A stretch of DNA of 64,000 nt from Dryococelus australis (GCA_029891345.1 CM057003.1:5746709-5810708); one strand, 5' to 3'. Positions 10,081 to 21,407 are shown, counted from the stretch's first letter. Translations and numbers: made by a program. The notes: generated by a model not told the origin, from the letters alone.

Positions 10081-12243
10081 TCACGCGCTTATATCCCAGC
10101 ATACTCGGTCTCGCAGGAATCTGGTCACCCATGATCCAAAGCGATGTCATTGCCCTGCCGGATTTGCGTGCAGCCAGAAATTGTTTATTAAGTTTTCACT
10201 TTTGGGATCTCTAAAATCACTCTTCAAATTTATTGGTGGGCAACCTAGAATGAAAGTTGATTTAATATAAATGCCGTTCTTGAAATGTCGCACTTTCAAT
10301 GTTAGTTTCTTATCAGCTAAAACAAAAAGTCACTATAAATATCCGTTTGGTAGTTTCTAAAGGGCCATAAGTAGACAGGACAAGAAGCGTTGGATGTAGA
10401 GAGGCATACGAATGTTTGCGTCGAGTTAGTGCAGTGTGGCTATCATTAACAAAAATATGACTGTTTATTAAACTTCCGCGCACTGAGCGGAAACTCTTTG
10501 CGAAATTGCACTTAAAAGCGCCATTTATTTAGTTATGAATAACAGTCCTTTTGGGTAGTCCATGTTAACGCAATGCTATCACGTGAAGTTATAATGAGTT
10601 AATGCCGTGGTTAATGGTACGCCTTCAGCACTTGTAAATACTCGAAATCTGAGTGTACTGTACATGTTGCGGTCAAAACTCTGTACGCGACGCTCTCCAG
10701 CATTCTCAAAATTCATGCAAGAGATGGGCACTGTGTGAGTATAGCAAATGAGAACCATTGAATCTACGTTTTAAGTTTTATATCGAATATTTGTAAATGT
10801 ATTTCAAGCGTCGCTCCAGTAAGATAGCCGTGCAATTTACTACAAGTTCCAAGATCTTAGCGTTTCAAAGCAGACAGATGAGGTATATTCAGGTCGCATA
10901 AATTTCTGGTTGTTTAGTTGTTTGAAACATCAATCCCGCACTTATTAATACAGACGTGTGCAATTCGCGATATTATTTGAAGACATGCTAGACTTCAAAC
11001 ACTTGTGATTTCGTGTTGCCTTTATCACTGGACTACAGATTCTCCGATACGCCCAGGACGTCTTTGGACCAATAGGGAACAACTAATGAACGGCTGGCCC
11101 TATCACATCCAGCCAACTAGAAAGGAAAAGATGGAACGCCACTGCTTCAGAAGCCAATAGACAAGTGGGGCCGACTGTAATGTGTATAGGATAGTGAATT
11201 GTAGCGTGCTGCCAGAAAATAACGCGAATTTTGTAGGCCCCTTCTTAACTGATTCAGTTTCGCCAAAACTAGGAGATATGCTTTCGAAGTGCTGCTCAAC
11301 GCCAGAGTATCCTAGAGAGTTATGCAAAACACGAAATGAAATAAATATAATTTCAAAACCTCCCTTGTTTGTTTCGAAATACGTATCCTCATATTTTGTG
11401 GAAAAATCAGTCTTATTTTGCATATCTCACAGGCCAGTAGAGGGAATTATTTGTGCTATAATTAACCAGTATTGATTTTTTACATCTTGCGTTTAATACC
11501 TGGTGAGTCATTAAGGAAAATGTTTCATGAAAACTTAACCCTTCGAAGATGGTGCCCATATGAGAAATACGCAATCACTCATGTATGTTTTCTGGTTTTT
11601 AAAAGATAATACGTTCATATAATAGAATTTATTCTGAACTCTAGTAAGTAAATAGCGTTAAGATGGAAATCCACATTGAATTTACATGGCTGAAACACAA
11701 CACTCGATGATGAATATGTGAATTAGCTTGAGAAAATGATAAAACACTATTTAGAGCGTTGGTCACGATTCAATTTATTTGTTTATACCACACATACTGT
11801 TCACCTTGTAGACACTATCTGTAACTAATTTTTCTTGAGATAAAAATTTTTTTAGACCGCATGGTTTTTGCAGAATAACATGTCGAAGTAAAATTTTTAC
11901 TGTTTTTGTAATATATAAATAAGGCAAACCTAACTGTTCACATGAATTTTAACAACGGCAACCAAAATGTCTTGTTTTTATTGGGTTTAGGGTATGCTCA
12001 ACAAAAGTTATTTTACAAAAATTCACAAGCAGCCACGAATAAAAAATATGTAAGGATTTCCTTATGTGAAGTATTTTCTTTTTAAATTGCAAAATAATCA
12101 TTACCTTGTACGATTTTATACACGTTTTGAAGTAGCTCTTGGCATCTTCCTTCGGTGTGAATTATCTCGATTCTCTACAGAAGTTATATTTAATTATTTA
12201 TACCTATATAAACAGTAGAATTGTGATTCTGACATGTATTTAT
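10081..12243. other. Anonymous AT-rich stretch
   Basis: No recognisable gene or repeat family. An open frame of about 97 codons at 11182-11475 is also open on the opposite strand and has no domain, so I do not call it. Composition becomes strongly AT-rich after 11480. Confidence 0.4.
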
Positions 12244-12251
12244 GCTATAAC

Positions 12252-12524
12252 TAGGGATAGGAAAATTTCACGAATCCAGTTCAGGACAAGATAGACGTCC
12301 AACACGTGTACACAGAAGTCACCTTGGCGATTGGATCACAGCTCATTAGAAACGCCCAGTACTTGTAAAGGAACAAGCACCGAGTGCCATACCGCCAGGT
12401 GTGGAGTAACACTGGCTGCTCTCTGGGGCAGTAGCCAATGAACCCACAGCTAAGGCTCGAGTGTACATAGTACTGTGGAGAATAGCCTACAGGTCATTGA
12501 ACTCGAGAAATTTTCCTAGCCCTA
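12252..12524 (+). mobile_element. hAT-type MITE, copy 2 (273 bp)
   Basis: Ends TAGGGATAGGAAAATTTC and the complement of TAGGGCTAGGAAAATTTC are flanked by GCTATAAC (12244-12251) and CCTATAAC (12525-12532), an 8-bp duplication with one change. The interior matches 8512-8775 with a few substitutions and a ~9-bp indel. No coding capacity. Confidence 0.9.
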
Positions 12525-12880
12525 CCTATAACTACGTACTCGATTTTTTTTGCGAAGGAAGAGTAATCACGTGTCTAAAAGTTGACAATGTACGATTATA
12601 GAAAATTTACATTTTACGAGTTTTTTAATATGTTCGTGCGTAATTTTAATTGTGTGTTATCTGCTTGTCGTAAAAGTCAGAAACATATTATTTATATTTT
12701 ATCGATAAGTTCCCGCCTTTTTGCAAGCAGAAAATAACACACGGTGAAAATTAGATACAAAAGTATTAAACAAATAGTAAATAGTAAATTTTATACGATC
12801 AAATATTTACAGTAATACCTCTGAAACTGAAATTATGGGATGGAAACGAAGAATTTCTGCATAACAGGTTAGAGCGAGCT
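12525..12880. other. AT-rich spacer with possible pogo-like end
   Basis: TACAGTAATACCTC at about 12810 resembles the start of pogo/Tigger-type ends (TA target, CAGT-AAACCTC). No matching right end is visible nearby, so at most a solo fragment is present. The rest is anonymous. Confidence 0.25.
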
Positions 12881-13584
12881 TTAAGGTTGAAGTAAAGCAA
12901 CTTGCCTATGGAGTACTGCACCTTACTGTACAATATGAAGAACTCATAAAAAAAAGTAGTACAGACGCGATAAAAATTGTCAGAGATGTGAGATTTATGC
13001 TGTATAGGAAAGAAGAATGTGTATATTTTGCAACGTTATAAAATATGTTACTAAAGTATTATTTCTAAATATAAAAATTAATCGATCGATAGAGTACACA
13101 TATTTAACCAAATTTAATCTCATTTCCTTTTGGATGCTTCGGAAAGCAAAATTTACAAGAAAATCTTCTTCAAGAAAGATCGTCATAAAATTTACTGTGA
13201 TCATATTTAATAAAATCATAGAAATAATGTATCATATAAATTTTATAATGAACTTTATTTACATCTATTTCAGCCATAAATGTTTGTGAAGAATGCACAC
13301 ACATAAAATCAAATATAAAGATTATTTTCTACAGAATGGAAAAATGCTTAAATTTTGTATTTAATAAAAGTCTATTTTAATCGATTAATTTTATACATTA
13401 AAAATTATATTTTAGTAATATATTTTATAGTAATGCTAAATATATACATTCTTCATTCATATACAGCATAAATCGTACTTTTCTGACAATTGTTATGGTG
13501 TGTCTGTACTACTTTTTTAATGAATAATTCACGTTGTATAGTCGGGTGCAGTGCTCCATAGGCAGTTATTTTACTTCAACCTTA
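12881..13584. mobile_element. Foldback element with ~200-bp inverted arms
   Basis: The left arm from TTAAGGTTGAAGTAAAG (12881 to about 13085) pairs with the right arm (about 13380 to 13584) ending in the complementary TTTACTTCAACCTTAA. Landmarks in both arms are CCTATGGAG, AGTAGTACAGAC, TTGTCAGA, TTTATGCTGTATA and AGAATGT. The loop of ~300 bp is AT-rich. TTAA stands at both tips, as part of the arms or as a target duplication. Short open frames inside are by-products. Superfamily unresolved. Confidence 0.85.
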
Positions 13585-14094
13585 ACAAACATTCATCTGT
13601 ACACAGGTTGAGCTCTCTGTGGGCAAGTGAACAAAAGACGTGGCGAAAGCAATAATCAACGGCCAATGAACTGATCAGCTCTTCACAGACGCACAGATGC
13701 GAAACGCGCCCCAGATATCTACAAGCTCGAGCAACGTCACATTCCTCGTGGACATCGCTGACGACTCCTGGAATTCACTAGGCAGAGAGTGAGGGGCGAG
13801 GGTGTAACCGTTATGTAACGAATAATAGAAAACTTTGTTACTTTTTGACCACTTTCAGCACGTCCCACTTCGCAAAAGTCAGTTGGTCCACTTGTGCAAA
13901 TCTTCTTGTGCGCGAGCAGTCCACAAACTAGTTTCCATAATCAGTCAGCCTCTGGAATGGACCCGCTGACGCTTGTGGCCCTCACGATGCCTCTTCACTG
14001 TCGTGCGCAGTTGGCCAACGTCTGGCCCACTGTCCTGATGACGTGCGTGTAACAAAATGCAATCTGTCCATAAGTGGCACGCTTCTGCGTAACC
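13585..14094. other. Spacer before the 112-bp satellite
   Basis: Mixed-composition DNA with no gene recognised. GTTGGCCAACGTCTGGCCCAC near 14010 and the text up to 14094 look like a diverged leading edge of the satellite. Confidence 0.35.
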
Positions 14095-15103
14095 AACTGC
14101 GCTCGAAGCATGCCAGGCAGCATCATCACTGGGCCACTACTGGCAGCAGTGGCACGCTGGCCTACTGCTTATGGCCTATCCATTAGTTAACTACATGTCG
14201 TCAGCCAACCAACTGCGCTCGAAGCATGCCAGGCAGCATCATCAGTGGGCCACTACTGGCAGCAGTGGCCCGCTGGCCTAGTGCTTATGGCCTATCCATT
14301 AGTTAACTACATGTCGTCAGCCAACTGCGCTCGAAGCATGCCAGGCAGCATCATCAGTGGGCCACTACTGGCAGCAGTGGCCCGCTGGCCTACTGCTTAT
14401 GGCCTATACATTAGTTAACTACATGTCGTCAGCCAACTGCGCTCGAAGCATGCCAGGCAGCATCATCACTTTGCCACTACTGGCAGCAGTGGCCCGCTGG
14501 CCTAGTGCTTATGGCCTATCCATTAGTTAACTACATGTCGTCAGCCAACTGCGCTCGAAGCATGCCAGGCAGCATCATCACTGGGCCACTACTGGCAGCA
14601 GTGGCCCGCTGGCCTACTGCTTATGGCGTATCCATTAGTTAACTACATGTCAGCCAACTGTGCTCGAAGCATGCCAGCCAGCATCATCACTGGGCCACTA
14701 CTGGCAGCAGTGGCCCGCTGGCCTACTGCTTATGGCCTATCCATTAGTTAACTACATGTCGTCAGCCAACTGCGCTCGAAGCATGCCAGGCAGCATCATC
14801 ACTGTGCCACTACTGGCAGCAGTGGCCCGCTGGCCTAGTGCTTATGGCGTATCCATTAGTTAACTACATGTCAGCCAACTGTGCTCGAAGCATGCCAGCC
14901 AGCATCATCACTGGGCCACTACTGGCAGCAGTGGCCCGCTGGCCTACTGCTTATGGCCTATCCATTAGTTAACTACATGTCGTCAGCCAGCTGCGCTCGA
15001 AGCATGCCAGGCAGCATCATCACTGGGCCACTACTGGCAGCAGTGGCCCGCTGGCCTACTGCTTATGGCCTATCCATTAGTTAACTACATGTCGTCAGCC
15101 AAC
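14095..15103 (+). repeat. Nine-unit ~112-bp tandem satellite
   Basis: Nine units start near GCTCGAAGCATGCC at 14101, 14217, 14330, 14442, 14552, 14661, 14772, 14882 and 14995. Each carries GGGCCACT...AGTGGCCC, an 8-bp stem with a 9-nt loop. Units 6 and 8 share GTGCTCGAAGCATGCCAGCC and the same 3-bp loss before it, so a two-unit block was duplicated recently. Open frames across the array are by-products of the repeat. Confidence 0.97.
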
Positions 15104-15249
15104 TTTTGTCAAGACACTCGTGGCTCAGCTATTGGCCACTTGTGGCGCGCTTAAATACAACTTGCCATGTGTTTTTTATATTTCACCCAAATAAAACTTA
15201 TTTACTGGCTATCTTCGTATATTATATTATCGTTATTTCCCAATACATA

Positions 15250-15340
15250 CATTTTTTGGAAAAACCTGGATTCGAACTCACAACCCTTTCGTTCACAATC
15301 TACAATGCTAGCGACTTCTCTTCCATGAACTCCCGTAGAA
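15250..15340 (-). repeat. tRNA-like pol III unit
   Basis: On the minus strand an A-box-like GCTAGCATTGTAG is followed by AGGGTTGTGAGTTCGAATCC, a good B box, then GGTTTTTT, a pol III terminator-like run. The B-box region matches the unit at 4744. The unit is short and without a recognisable body, so it is either a decayed tRNA gene or a SINE head. Confidence 0.5.
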
Positions 15341-15649
15341 ATATTTTAAGTAACTTTGATTACTTTGTATACATAAAAGTTGCATTATTAGCTTTGCTGT
15401 ATATACACGTTATGTTGGTATCACAAGTCAATCCCGGGTTTTCTGTGTGTTTTTTTTTTTTTTTAAGTCTGATATTTTAGTTTCGGGCTACTTTCAGGCG
15501 GTATTTAATATACAAAATATAATTTTTTTTTGCATGGTATCCTTTGCATTTTTTCTGTCTAGAAATTATTTTTTCTTATTACTACCAATGTCGCGTAATA
15601 ATTTTAATACATATATACATGAAATAAAAGCATCAAGTAAATATTTCAG

Positions 15650-15890
15650 TTGTCATGCCATAAATGGTCCGTGAAGTTATCGGTAATATGTCTCCAGCAG
15701 TAACAGTTGGCATGCCGTAACTGGCACATAAGCTTGCTGATAATGTTTCTTCAGTAATAAGCAACAGTTGGCATACCACAAAAGTCCCCTAAACATGCTT
15801 CTATTATGTCCCCAGCAGTAAGCAACAGTTGGTATGCCGTAAATGGCCCATAAACATGCTACTGATATTTTCCCCGCTGTGAGTAACTAT
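15650..15890 (+). repeat. Decayed ~60-bp tandem repeat, four units
   Basis: Units begin near 15650, 15708, 15769 and 15830 with TTGGCATGCCGTAA-like text and end in CCAGCAGTAAGCAACAG-like text. Divergence is clearly higher than in the neighbouring satellite. Confidence 0.75.
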
Positions 15891-16392
15891 GTCAGCATTT
15901 CTTTTATGACTTGCTTGTGGGGCGTCTGTTGAAATCTAACAATCATTGTGATAGCATTGGCCCATATAATGATTATTTAAAAAATATATACTCTCACTTT
16001 TATTTAGGTGTTCTGATTGCCAAACATATAAGACTTGCTGACAGTAATAGATGCGAACGTTTTCCACCACTGCCAACAGTTAGCCAACTGTCAACTGCTT
16101 GCTGTTGTTCATTGTGGAACCTCTTATTAATTTTTTCACAACCTTCTACTACTGTCAACAGAATACAACCCCTAGTATAGTCTCTGCTTCCACAGTTAAC
16201 ACTGCACATGTATTTATTATCATTCCATGTATACTTGGGATTTTGAAAACTAATTTACCCAGCGCTGAACTTATTGAAAACGTAAATATTTTGTTATCAG
16301 TTTAGTGGGAAGAATTCCGCTCTATGTCCTCAAGTTACCTGTTCCTTCGAGAGATAGTGACCGATAACAGGACTGATTGTAATCATCGTCTA
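15891..16392. other. Anonymous stretch
   Basis: No gene is recognised. Open frames on both strands at 15911-16305 overlap one another and lack domains. Confidence 0.35.
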
Positions 16393-17532
16393 CACTGTAA
16401 AAAAAACATTACAATATTTTCTGTACCGCATAGGAAACCATTTCTTTGAGGCCGTTTTGTTTATAGTAACATATTGCTTTAATTCAAAGAGAAGGTAACA
16501 AAAAAACAGGTTTGCTGCAAAAAAATTTTCTTTCGTACCTTTTTTATTTTATTGCAATATTACTTTCCTTTATGGCAAAGAAATAAGCATGAGCATGAGC
16601 ATTCTTTAAGCTGCTTTTGGCTCCAGTAAAGAAATATAATTTCGTACCCGAAGGTAAAAGTTTTAAGATATTAAAAATGTTCTCTCATACAGTGTAGGCT
16701 TGTGTTGTTCTCAATACGTAACCAATATATCCTGCAGTCCCGAAACTGCAACTGAGCAAATGTGCATACAATCCTCCTGCAGACGTTTAATCTCATTGGC
16801 GAGTGCAGTGATTGTCCCCATATGACTAACCTCATTTCTTCCCAAGAGGTGATGTTTGTATATTATTCTGGCCCGTGATACAACCTGAAGTTATTTACAT
16901 ATCAGAAGTAGTCTGAACGCCCAGAGGCAGTGAGGTCGTGTACCGTAGGACTTTAGGCTAGTAGAACCGTGGCTCTGGTCAGAGTCTTGGAGTTACTGCA
17001 GTTGTAAGTTTCTAGTCAATATGATTGCGATTATTAACCCTTAATTTACTGGTTCAGGTGTTGTAAAGAAATAATTTTATGATGCATGCTGTACTTGAGT
17101 CTACATAGTACTTGTTTCGTTGTCACAGCCAATGAGATGTAGGCTATAGGTTCGACTACAGTTATATGTACCAATTATGACCTAGAACAATGACACAATT
17201 TGTGAATCATTTACCCACAGATAACATCATTGGTCATTGAGCTTCGCAGTGTGCAGTAAATATAAAAAAAATTATCTACACTTGTGTAATGTTCACTGGG
17301 TCTGAGTGGGTTAACTAATCACGGTTGTTTTTCTCAGAAAAATATTTCTTTACATTGTATCTGACATTATCACAAGACTTCTGCTGAAATATTGTATCAT
17401 AGTCATTAAGATATAGCTCAAAGAAAAACTACGGTTTCGGAAAAGGTACATAGCAATGGCTCTTGTTTAAACAATATTTTCTTTGTAGCAACAAGTCACG
17501 TGTTTTGCATCAAAGAAAGTATTTTTAGAGTG
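16393..17532. mobile_element. Family E TIR element, copy 2
   Basis: The left end CACTGTAAAAAAAAC follows TA at 16391-16392. The right end is the complement of CACTCTAAAAATAC. CAAAGAAA-type motifs recur near both ends (16455, 16500, 16575, 16630, 17345, 17420, 17480, 17512), the subterminal-repeat pattern seen in the other E copies with a different motif. AGGTTCGACTAC near 17150 resembles a pol III B box. No transposase. The right flank is CG, not TA. Confidence 0.45.
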
Positions 17533-17599
17533 CGGGCTGGCATATATATGTGACGCGCCGTATGTTTCGCATCTGACTTGTTCCAAGAGATTATTTCGC

Positions 17600-18478
17600 C
17601 ACGTGACTTCGCTGGGCAGAGTGGAGATTCGCGTACAAGGTCAAGAAGCAGGGAGCGATACGGGCGACACTAACACGCACGCCTAGTGCCTCATCGCTCC
17701 TAAAGGCTGTTCACGATAAAGTGAGCACTTTTGAAAACAACCTTGGAAAAAAAGCCATTGCCTCTACCTGCAAATATTTTAACGGGCGCCCTGGGTGACA
17801 TGCGCCCAGTAAAGTTGGTACCGATCGACGGGAAGTAGTTCCGTATATAAACGTCTAATGAAAAGTGTTAGATAACCATTTCTGATAATGATAACTTAAA
17901 TTATTTATTATGCCTTTTGCTTTTTTAATGCATCGAAGCGTAAAAATGAGCATATACGTCAAATATTTACTTCTCTAATAATTGCCCAGTTTCACTTGAC
18001 CTACGCATGAATAGAGCAATGAGACCCATGGCAATCTTTCATAAGGTGGAAGAATACACAACGTGCATACAACTAGATCTTAAGCAGGGCATTCAAAAGT
18101 GCTCATTTGACCGTGAACAGCCTGTACGCGCAGGCGTGCAGTGTTTCCGTCGTGACGCTGTACTGTATAAATTATATCTGTAACAGTGGAATTTTATTAC
18201 ACGTCATAAAAGCCCACAGATTAAACTACGCCCGTATCTTTGTACTTTTCTCTTGCCGATTAAGGAAACTGCATAGGCAAGCTTTAAAATATGAAATTTA
18301 TCATTTTGACGATTTTTTTAATTTACGAATACACTTAATATGACAAAAGAAAAAAAAATAGGGACATAGATATACTAGTCGTACTTGCGGAAGATTTCTT
18401 TGCCGAGATACGCGTATTCGCGCAAACAAACAACTATTTCACAGAAAATGTTCCAGTAAGTCCTCCTCTTAACATGCC
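17600..18478 (-). repeat. Dispersed repeat G, copy 2, split by a family A MITE
   Basis: 17600-17700 and 18127-18478 together align, inverted, with 7945-8393. Divergence is perhaps 15-20 percent by eye. The interruption is exactly a MITE plus one extra TA. Confidence 0.8.
17703..18124 (-). mobile_element. Family A MITE with paralogous empty site (422 bp)
   Basis: TA flanks at 17701-17702 and 18125-18126; ends AAGGCTGTTCACGATAAAG and the complement of CAGGCTGTTCACGG. In the homologous sequence at 8300-8330 the same place holds one TA (8314-8315), which shows a 2-bp TA duplication on insertion. The interior includes the hairpin GGGCGCC/ATGCGCCC region and TGACCTACGCATGAATA. Confidence 0.95.
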
Positions 18479-18927
18479 TTTACAAATTCACGCCGATGCT
18501 CAAGTGACACGAACTTCCATGAAATCGGGGGCTCGGCGATCAGAACTTTGACCTCCGCGCAGCATCCAGTAGCGGGCGGTCCTGATGCAACCAAGAGACG
18601 TTACAATTCCCGTGCGATAATCACCTGTCTAATTTAGCCCAAGAGCAATGATTAGCAGTGAAGAATTAAGCTATACGATGCTTACTACAATTAACCTTAC
18701 GCGTAATTACAGCGTCGTAATTACTCGTGTGTGAGGCGTCGCGTGCTTATTAATTAAGCGCGGCGCGGCTGAAGTCTGCTTCGAGGTAATTATTACCTGC
18801 ATCGACTTTCAAATACGAGAACGGTCTTTGCTTCTGAACTCCCAAGTCCCGCTGTTCCCAGGATGTATCATTCCTTACAGAAAGTACATGATAAAAGGTC
18901 GTATATGCCCTTCACGGCTCTCTGGGC
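18479..18927. promoter_or_regulatory. Candidate noncoding regulatory block rich in TAATTA sites
   Basis: Between about 18640 and 18830 several homeodomain-type cores occur: GCGTAATTACAG, CGTAATTACTCG, TTATTAATTAAGC, and the near-perfect palindrome GGTAATTATTACC. They sit in CpG-rich text with GCGCGGCGCGG. No ORF or repeat explains it. A homeodomain-bound element is an inference from motif clustering only. Confidence 0.25.
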
Positions 18928-19003
18928 ACGTTCGAAACCAACCTCTGAAAAATTTCACTTCCCCTACGGAGGGAAAGTAGTTCCATATCTCAACGTCGAT
19001 AAC
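18928..19003 (-). mobile_element. Internally deleted family A fragment
   Basis: TTCGAAACCAACCTCTGAAAA and then GGGAAAGTAGTTCCATATC match two separate parts of family A, with the hairpin segment between them deleted. It abuts dispersed repeat F. Confidence 0.5.
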
Positions 19004-19300
19004 TTAGGTTGTGTCCAAAATGACGAATTAGTTATTATGCAATTGGTCATTTCGTAAGTTTCAATTCGGACGCTGTGGTGAGTCATTTGTTTAACGCTCG
19101 CGGCAACGCATTTCTACGTTAAAAATGAATATATATATATAATTAATGCTTAAACCGGACGTAATATCGCTACTATCATTACTGCAATGTTGCGAATACG
19201 TTTATAAATAAGAAAATTATATCTATGCAGTAACGACTTAAAAAAAATTAGTTGCGATCCATATAAACAAAGCACAACACTTACCTGGTGTCGCAATATT
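19004..19300 (+). repeat. Dispersed repeat F, copy 1
   Basis: This aligns in inverted orientation with 44400-44700. Shared anchors are TTTCAATTCGGACG, GTCATTTCG, AATTAGTTATT and ATATAAACAAAGCACAACAC. It is non-coding and its class is unresolved. Confidence 0.65.
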
Positions 19301-19459
19301 AATTGCCAGTAGTGTAATAAAGAGTTCAAGTCACGTGAAAAAATAACCGTTGGAGACTCGGCAATTGCTTTTCGCGCACTCTACGCTACATTCGCCCTAC
19401 GCTCCTCACAGGCACGGGATTTAACATTCCTCCCCTGCCCCGGACCAAGGGTCTAGAAA
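19301..19459. other. Spacer
   Basis: Short mixed-composition spacer between repeat F and the GC-rich block. Nothing recognised. Confidence 0.3.
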
Positions 19460-19925
19460 TCGTTATAGAAGCAACTTCTCACATCTGGCCCCGGGCGCGC
19501 GACACGACGCCGCAGCAACACTCACAACAAAACACGGCCTTTCCGAAGATGCGCCTACACGCAACTTGTCGCGATGTCGCGGCTTCTTGTAGTTGGCGTC
19601 CGAGGGCCTGTGGCAAGTAATTCGGAGATACACCGTCGCGCGCCATTGTCTACAGCGAGAGGGGATTTCCATTTCTCCACGTGGGGTGGAGAGGGCGGAT
19701 CTGGCCGCGCCGTAAAGTCGAGGGCTCGAGAGCCGATGAGGGAGAAGCGAGGTGTGTTTGGAGCAGCGCCCGGAATGCAAGGGCGGCGGAAACGGCCGAC
19801 CAGCGCCATCACCCGGCATGATTCCCCGCATGCGAAAATCCCCCCGCCGCCGGGAATCGAGCCCGGTTCTCCTAAGTGGGTAGGCGATTGGTCTGGCCAC
19901 TACACCATCCGCGTGGGCTCAGAGT
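19460..19925 (-). repeat. GC-rich tRNA-derived SINE-like unit
   Basis: On the minus strand the head near 19920-19840 contains a GTGTAGTGG A-box-like segment and CCGGGCTCGATTCCCGG, a perfect 5-bp T-stem with a 7-nt loop. It is followed by a GC-rich ~380-bp body. Overlapping open frames on both strands (145 and 145 codons) reflect base composition. The body boundary is uncertain. Confidence 0.45.
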
Positions 19926-20863
19926 ACGTAAGTACACAGGGGCGAAATGTCGTAGCGATTCCTTTGACGTCAGCATACTGTCATGGTGGGTGGCGTATGG
20001 GCAGTGCTTAGCACGACGGCCTGCCTGAACGCGCCGTCACACGTAGCAGTTTAACCAGGCCACCGGGCAGCGGGTTTCAGCAATCGACACGCTATTGGTC
20101 AAACCCGGCGTTAGAGGGCCCCTCCACCGGACTAAGAATGTCGCGGTAGCGCGATGGTGCGCGAATATAGGCCAGCGTGACAACAGTAAGTAAGATAAAT
20201 CCCTCTTTGCCATGAAGCCCTCTGAGTCTTATATTTAATACATTTTCTAAATTATTTTTTTTATTCTCTTAAATACTTAAATAACATTTATCAGTTTTTA
20301 AATTTTTCTTTTAATTTCCTTAATCCTTCTCGCTGCCAAAAAATAAAAATAAAAATATTTTCTTCTTAATTATTAGTATTAAAATTTAGTAAATAACAAT
20401 AAAATGATTAAAATACCTATAATGGCTGGGGAACCCAGTGAGAAGTCCACAGTGAATTGTAATTATTAGCCCATGATATTTTCATCCCTCGTATTTTAAT
20501 ATGCTATATACTCCAATATTGTATACAGTCGCACGTGAGAAAATTTTAACAATCCTAAAATATCACGGTTTACGCAGGAAGTCAGGCTGTCGCAAGAGAG
20601 AATCGCCCTTTTCACATAAGTAAATTCATAAAAATTCTTCTTAAAAAAGGAACATATAGTATAAGATATTATATATCATATTTGGTAAATTATTCTTCAA
20701 ATAAAATATGGTGTAATATTAAAATAACTACATAACTGAAATATTATTTTTATACTGTTCGATGTAAAATAAATAACAAGTAAAAATGTATAAAATTAAT
20801 TTTAATTCCTTAAGACCGAAGGACGTTCACTTACCAGCAGCCGTAGTCCGTTTAGATAATGAG
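19926..20863. other. GC-rich to AT-rich transition, no gene
   Basis: 19926-20180 is GC-rich and unassigned, with CGCTATTGGTC, a CCAAT-type box. 20180-20820 is extremely AT-rich without features. Confidence 0.35.
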
Positions 20864-21123
20864 TAGAGACCTGGATATTTCGCGTATTCATTTGGCAGCA
20901 AGCTAGACTCCACTATATTCTGTGTGCTCGTGCCTAAATTAGTTTTCCATTGGTTGTTGTATTTAACTCCGGAGCAGGTATCACGGTATTTGGTTCTTGT
21001 TTCGCTTGCATGCTCTAGGGCGTGCCTAACAAGCCGTGGCCCAATAGATATAGCAACTCAACTGTGCATGCTATTGAAGTTTAATTTGTCCTGAAATGAA
21101 TTAGTGACATTTCCGGGTCTCTC
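20864..21123 (+). mobile_element. hAT-type MITE, diverged relative (260 bp)
   Basis: Imperfect ~31-bp inverted ends TAGAGACCTGGATATTTCG and the complement of GAGAGACCCGGAAATGTC share the ATTTCGCGAATTCATTTC core with the MITEs at 8512 and 12252. Flanks ATAATGAG (20856-20863) and ATAACCAG (21124-21131) agree at 6 of 8 positions, consistent with a decayed 8-bp duplication. The interior is different. Confidence 0.7.
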
Positions 21124-21349
21124 ATAACCAGCCTTCGTCAACATGCAAAGTGGGAAAGATCGGTATAAAAATTAACAATAAAACCGGGCTTTGTAATTGT
21201 ACAACTTAAAAAAAATTTGTTTCTCCGAAGTTGCTATAGGATGTGTGTATTGATTGCAGTCCCAGTGCCGTAACTGAATAATAACTCGTGTGGCGATCGA
21301 AGTAACTTCGCCTTATCATCAGTTCTTCTCTCCACCCCACTGTGGTTGA
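21124..21349. other. Short anonymous spacer
   Basis: Nothing recognised between the hAT-type MITE and the E right end. Confidence 0.3.
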
Positions 21350-21407
21350 GTAGTTCATTTATTCACTGAAACAATCAGTGGTTACCTACTGATTCGAATT
21401 TAGAGTG
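21350..21407. mobile_element. Family E right-end fragment
   Basis: AATCAGTGGTTACCTACTGATT, a hairpin, precedes GAATTTAGAGTG followed by TA. This matches the ends of 24372-25364. Confidence 0.55.

Noticed and set aside
11182-11475. 97-codon frame, the longest in its region
   Set aside because: It is equally open on the other strand, starts without ATG and has no domain.
12810-12870. Pogo-type element
   Set aside because: Only one end-like string is visible; without a right end or TA-flanked partner it is not called an element.
14660-15084. Two similar 67-codon frames as a duplicated gene pair
   Set aside because: They are the same frame read through successive units of the 112-bp satellite.
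19463-20011. Two overlapping 145-codon frames on opposite strands
   Set aside because: They lie in a GC-rich tRNA-derived repeat where stop codons are rare.
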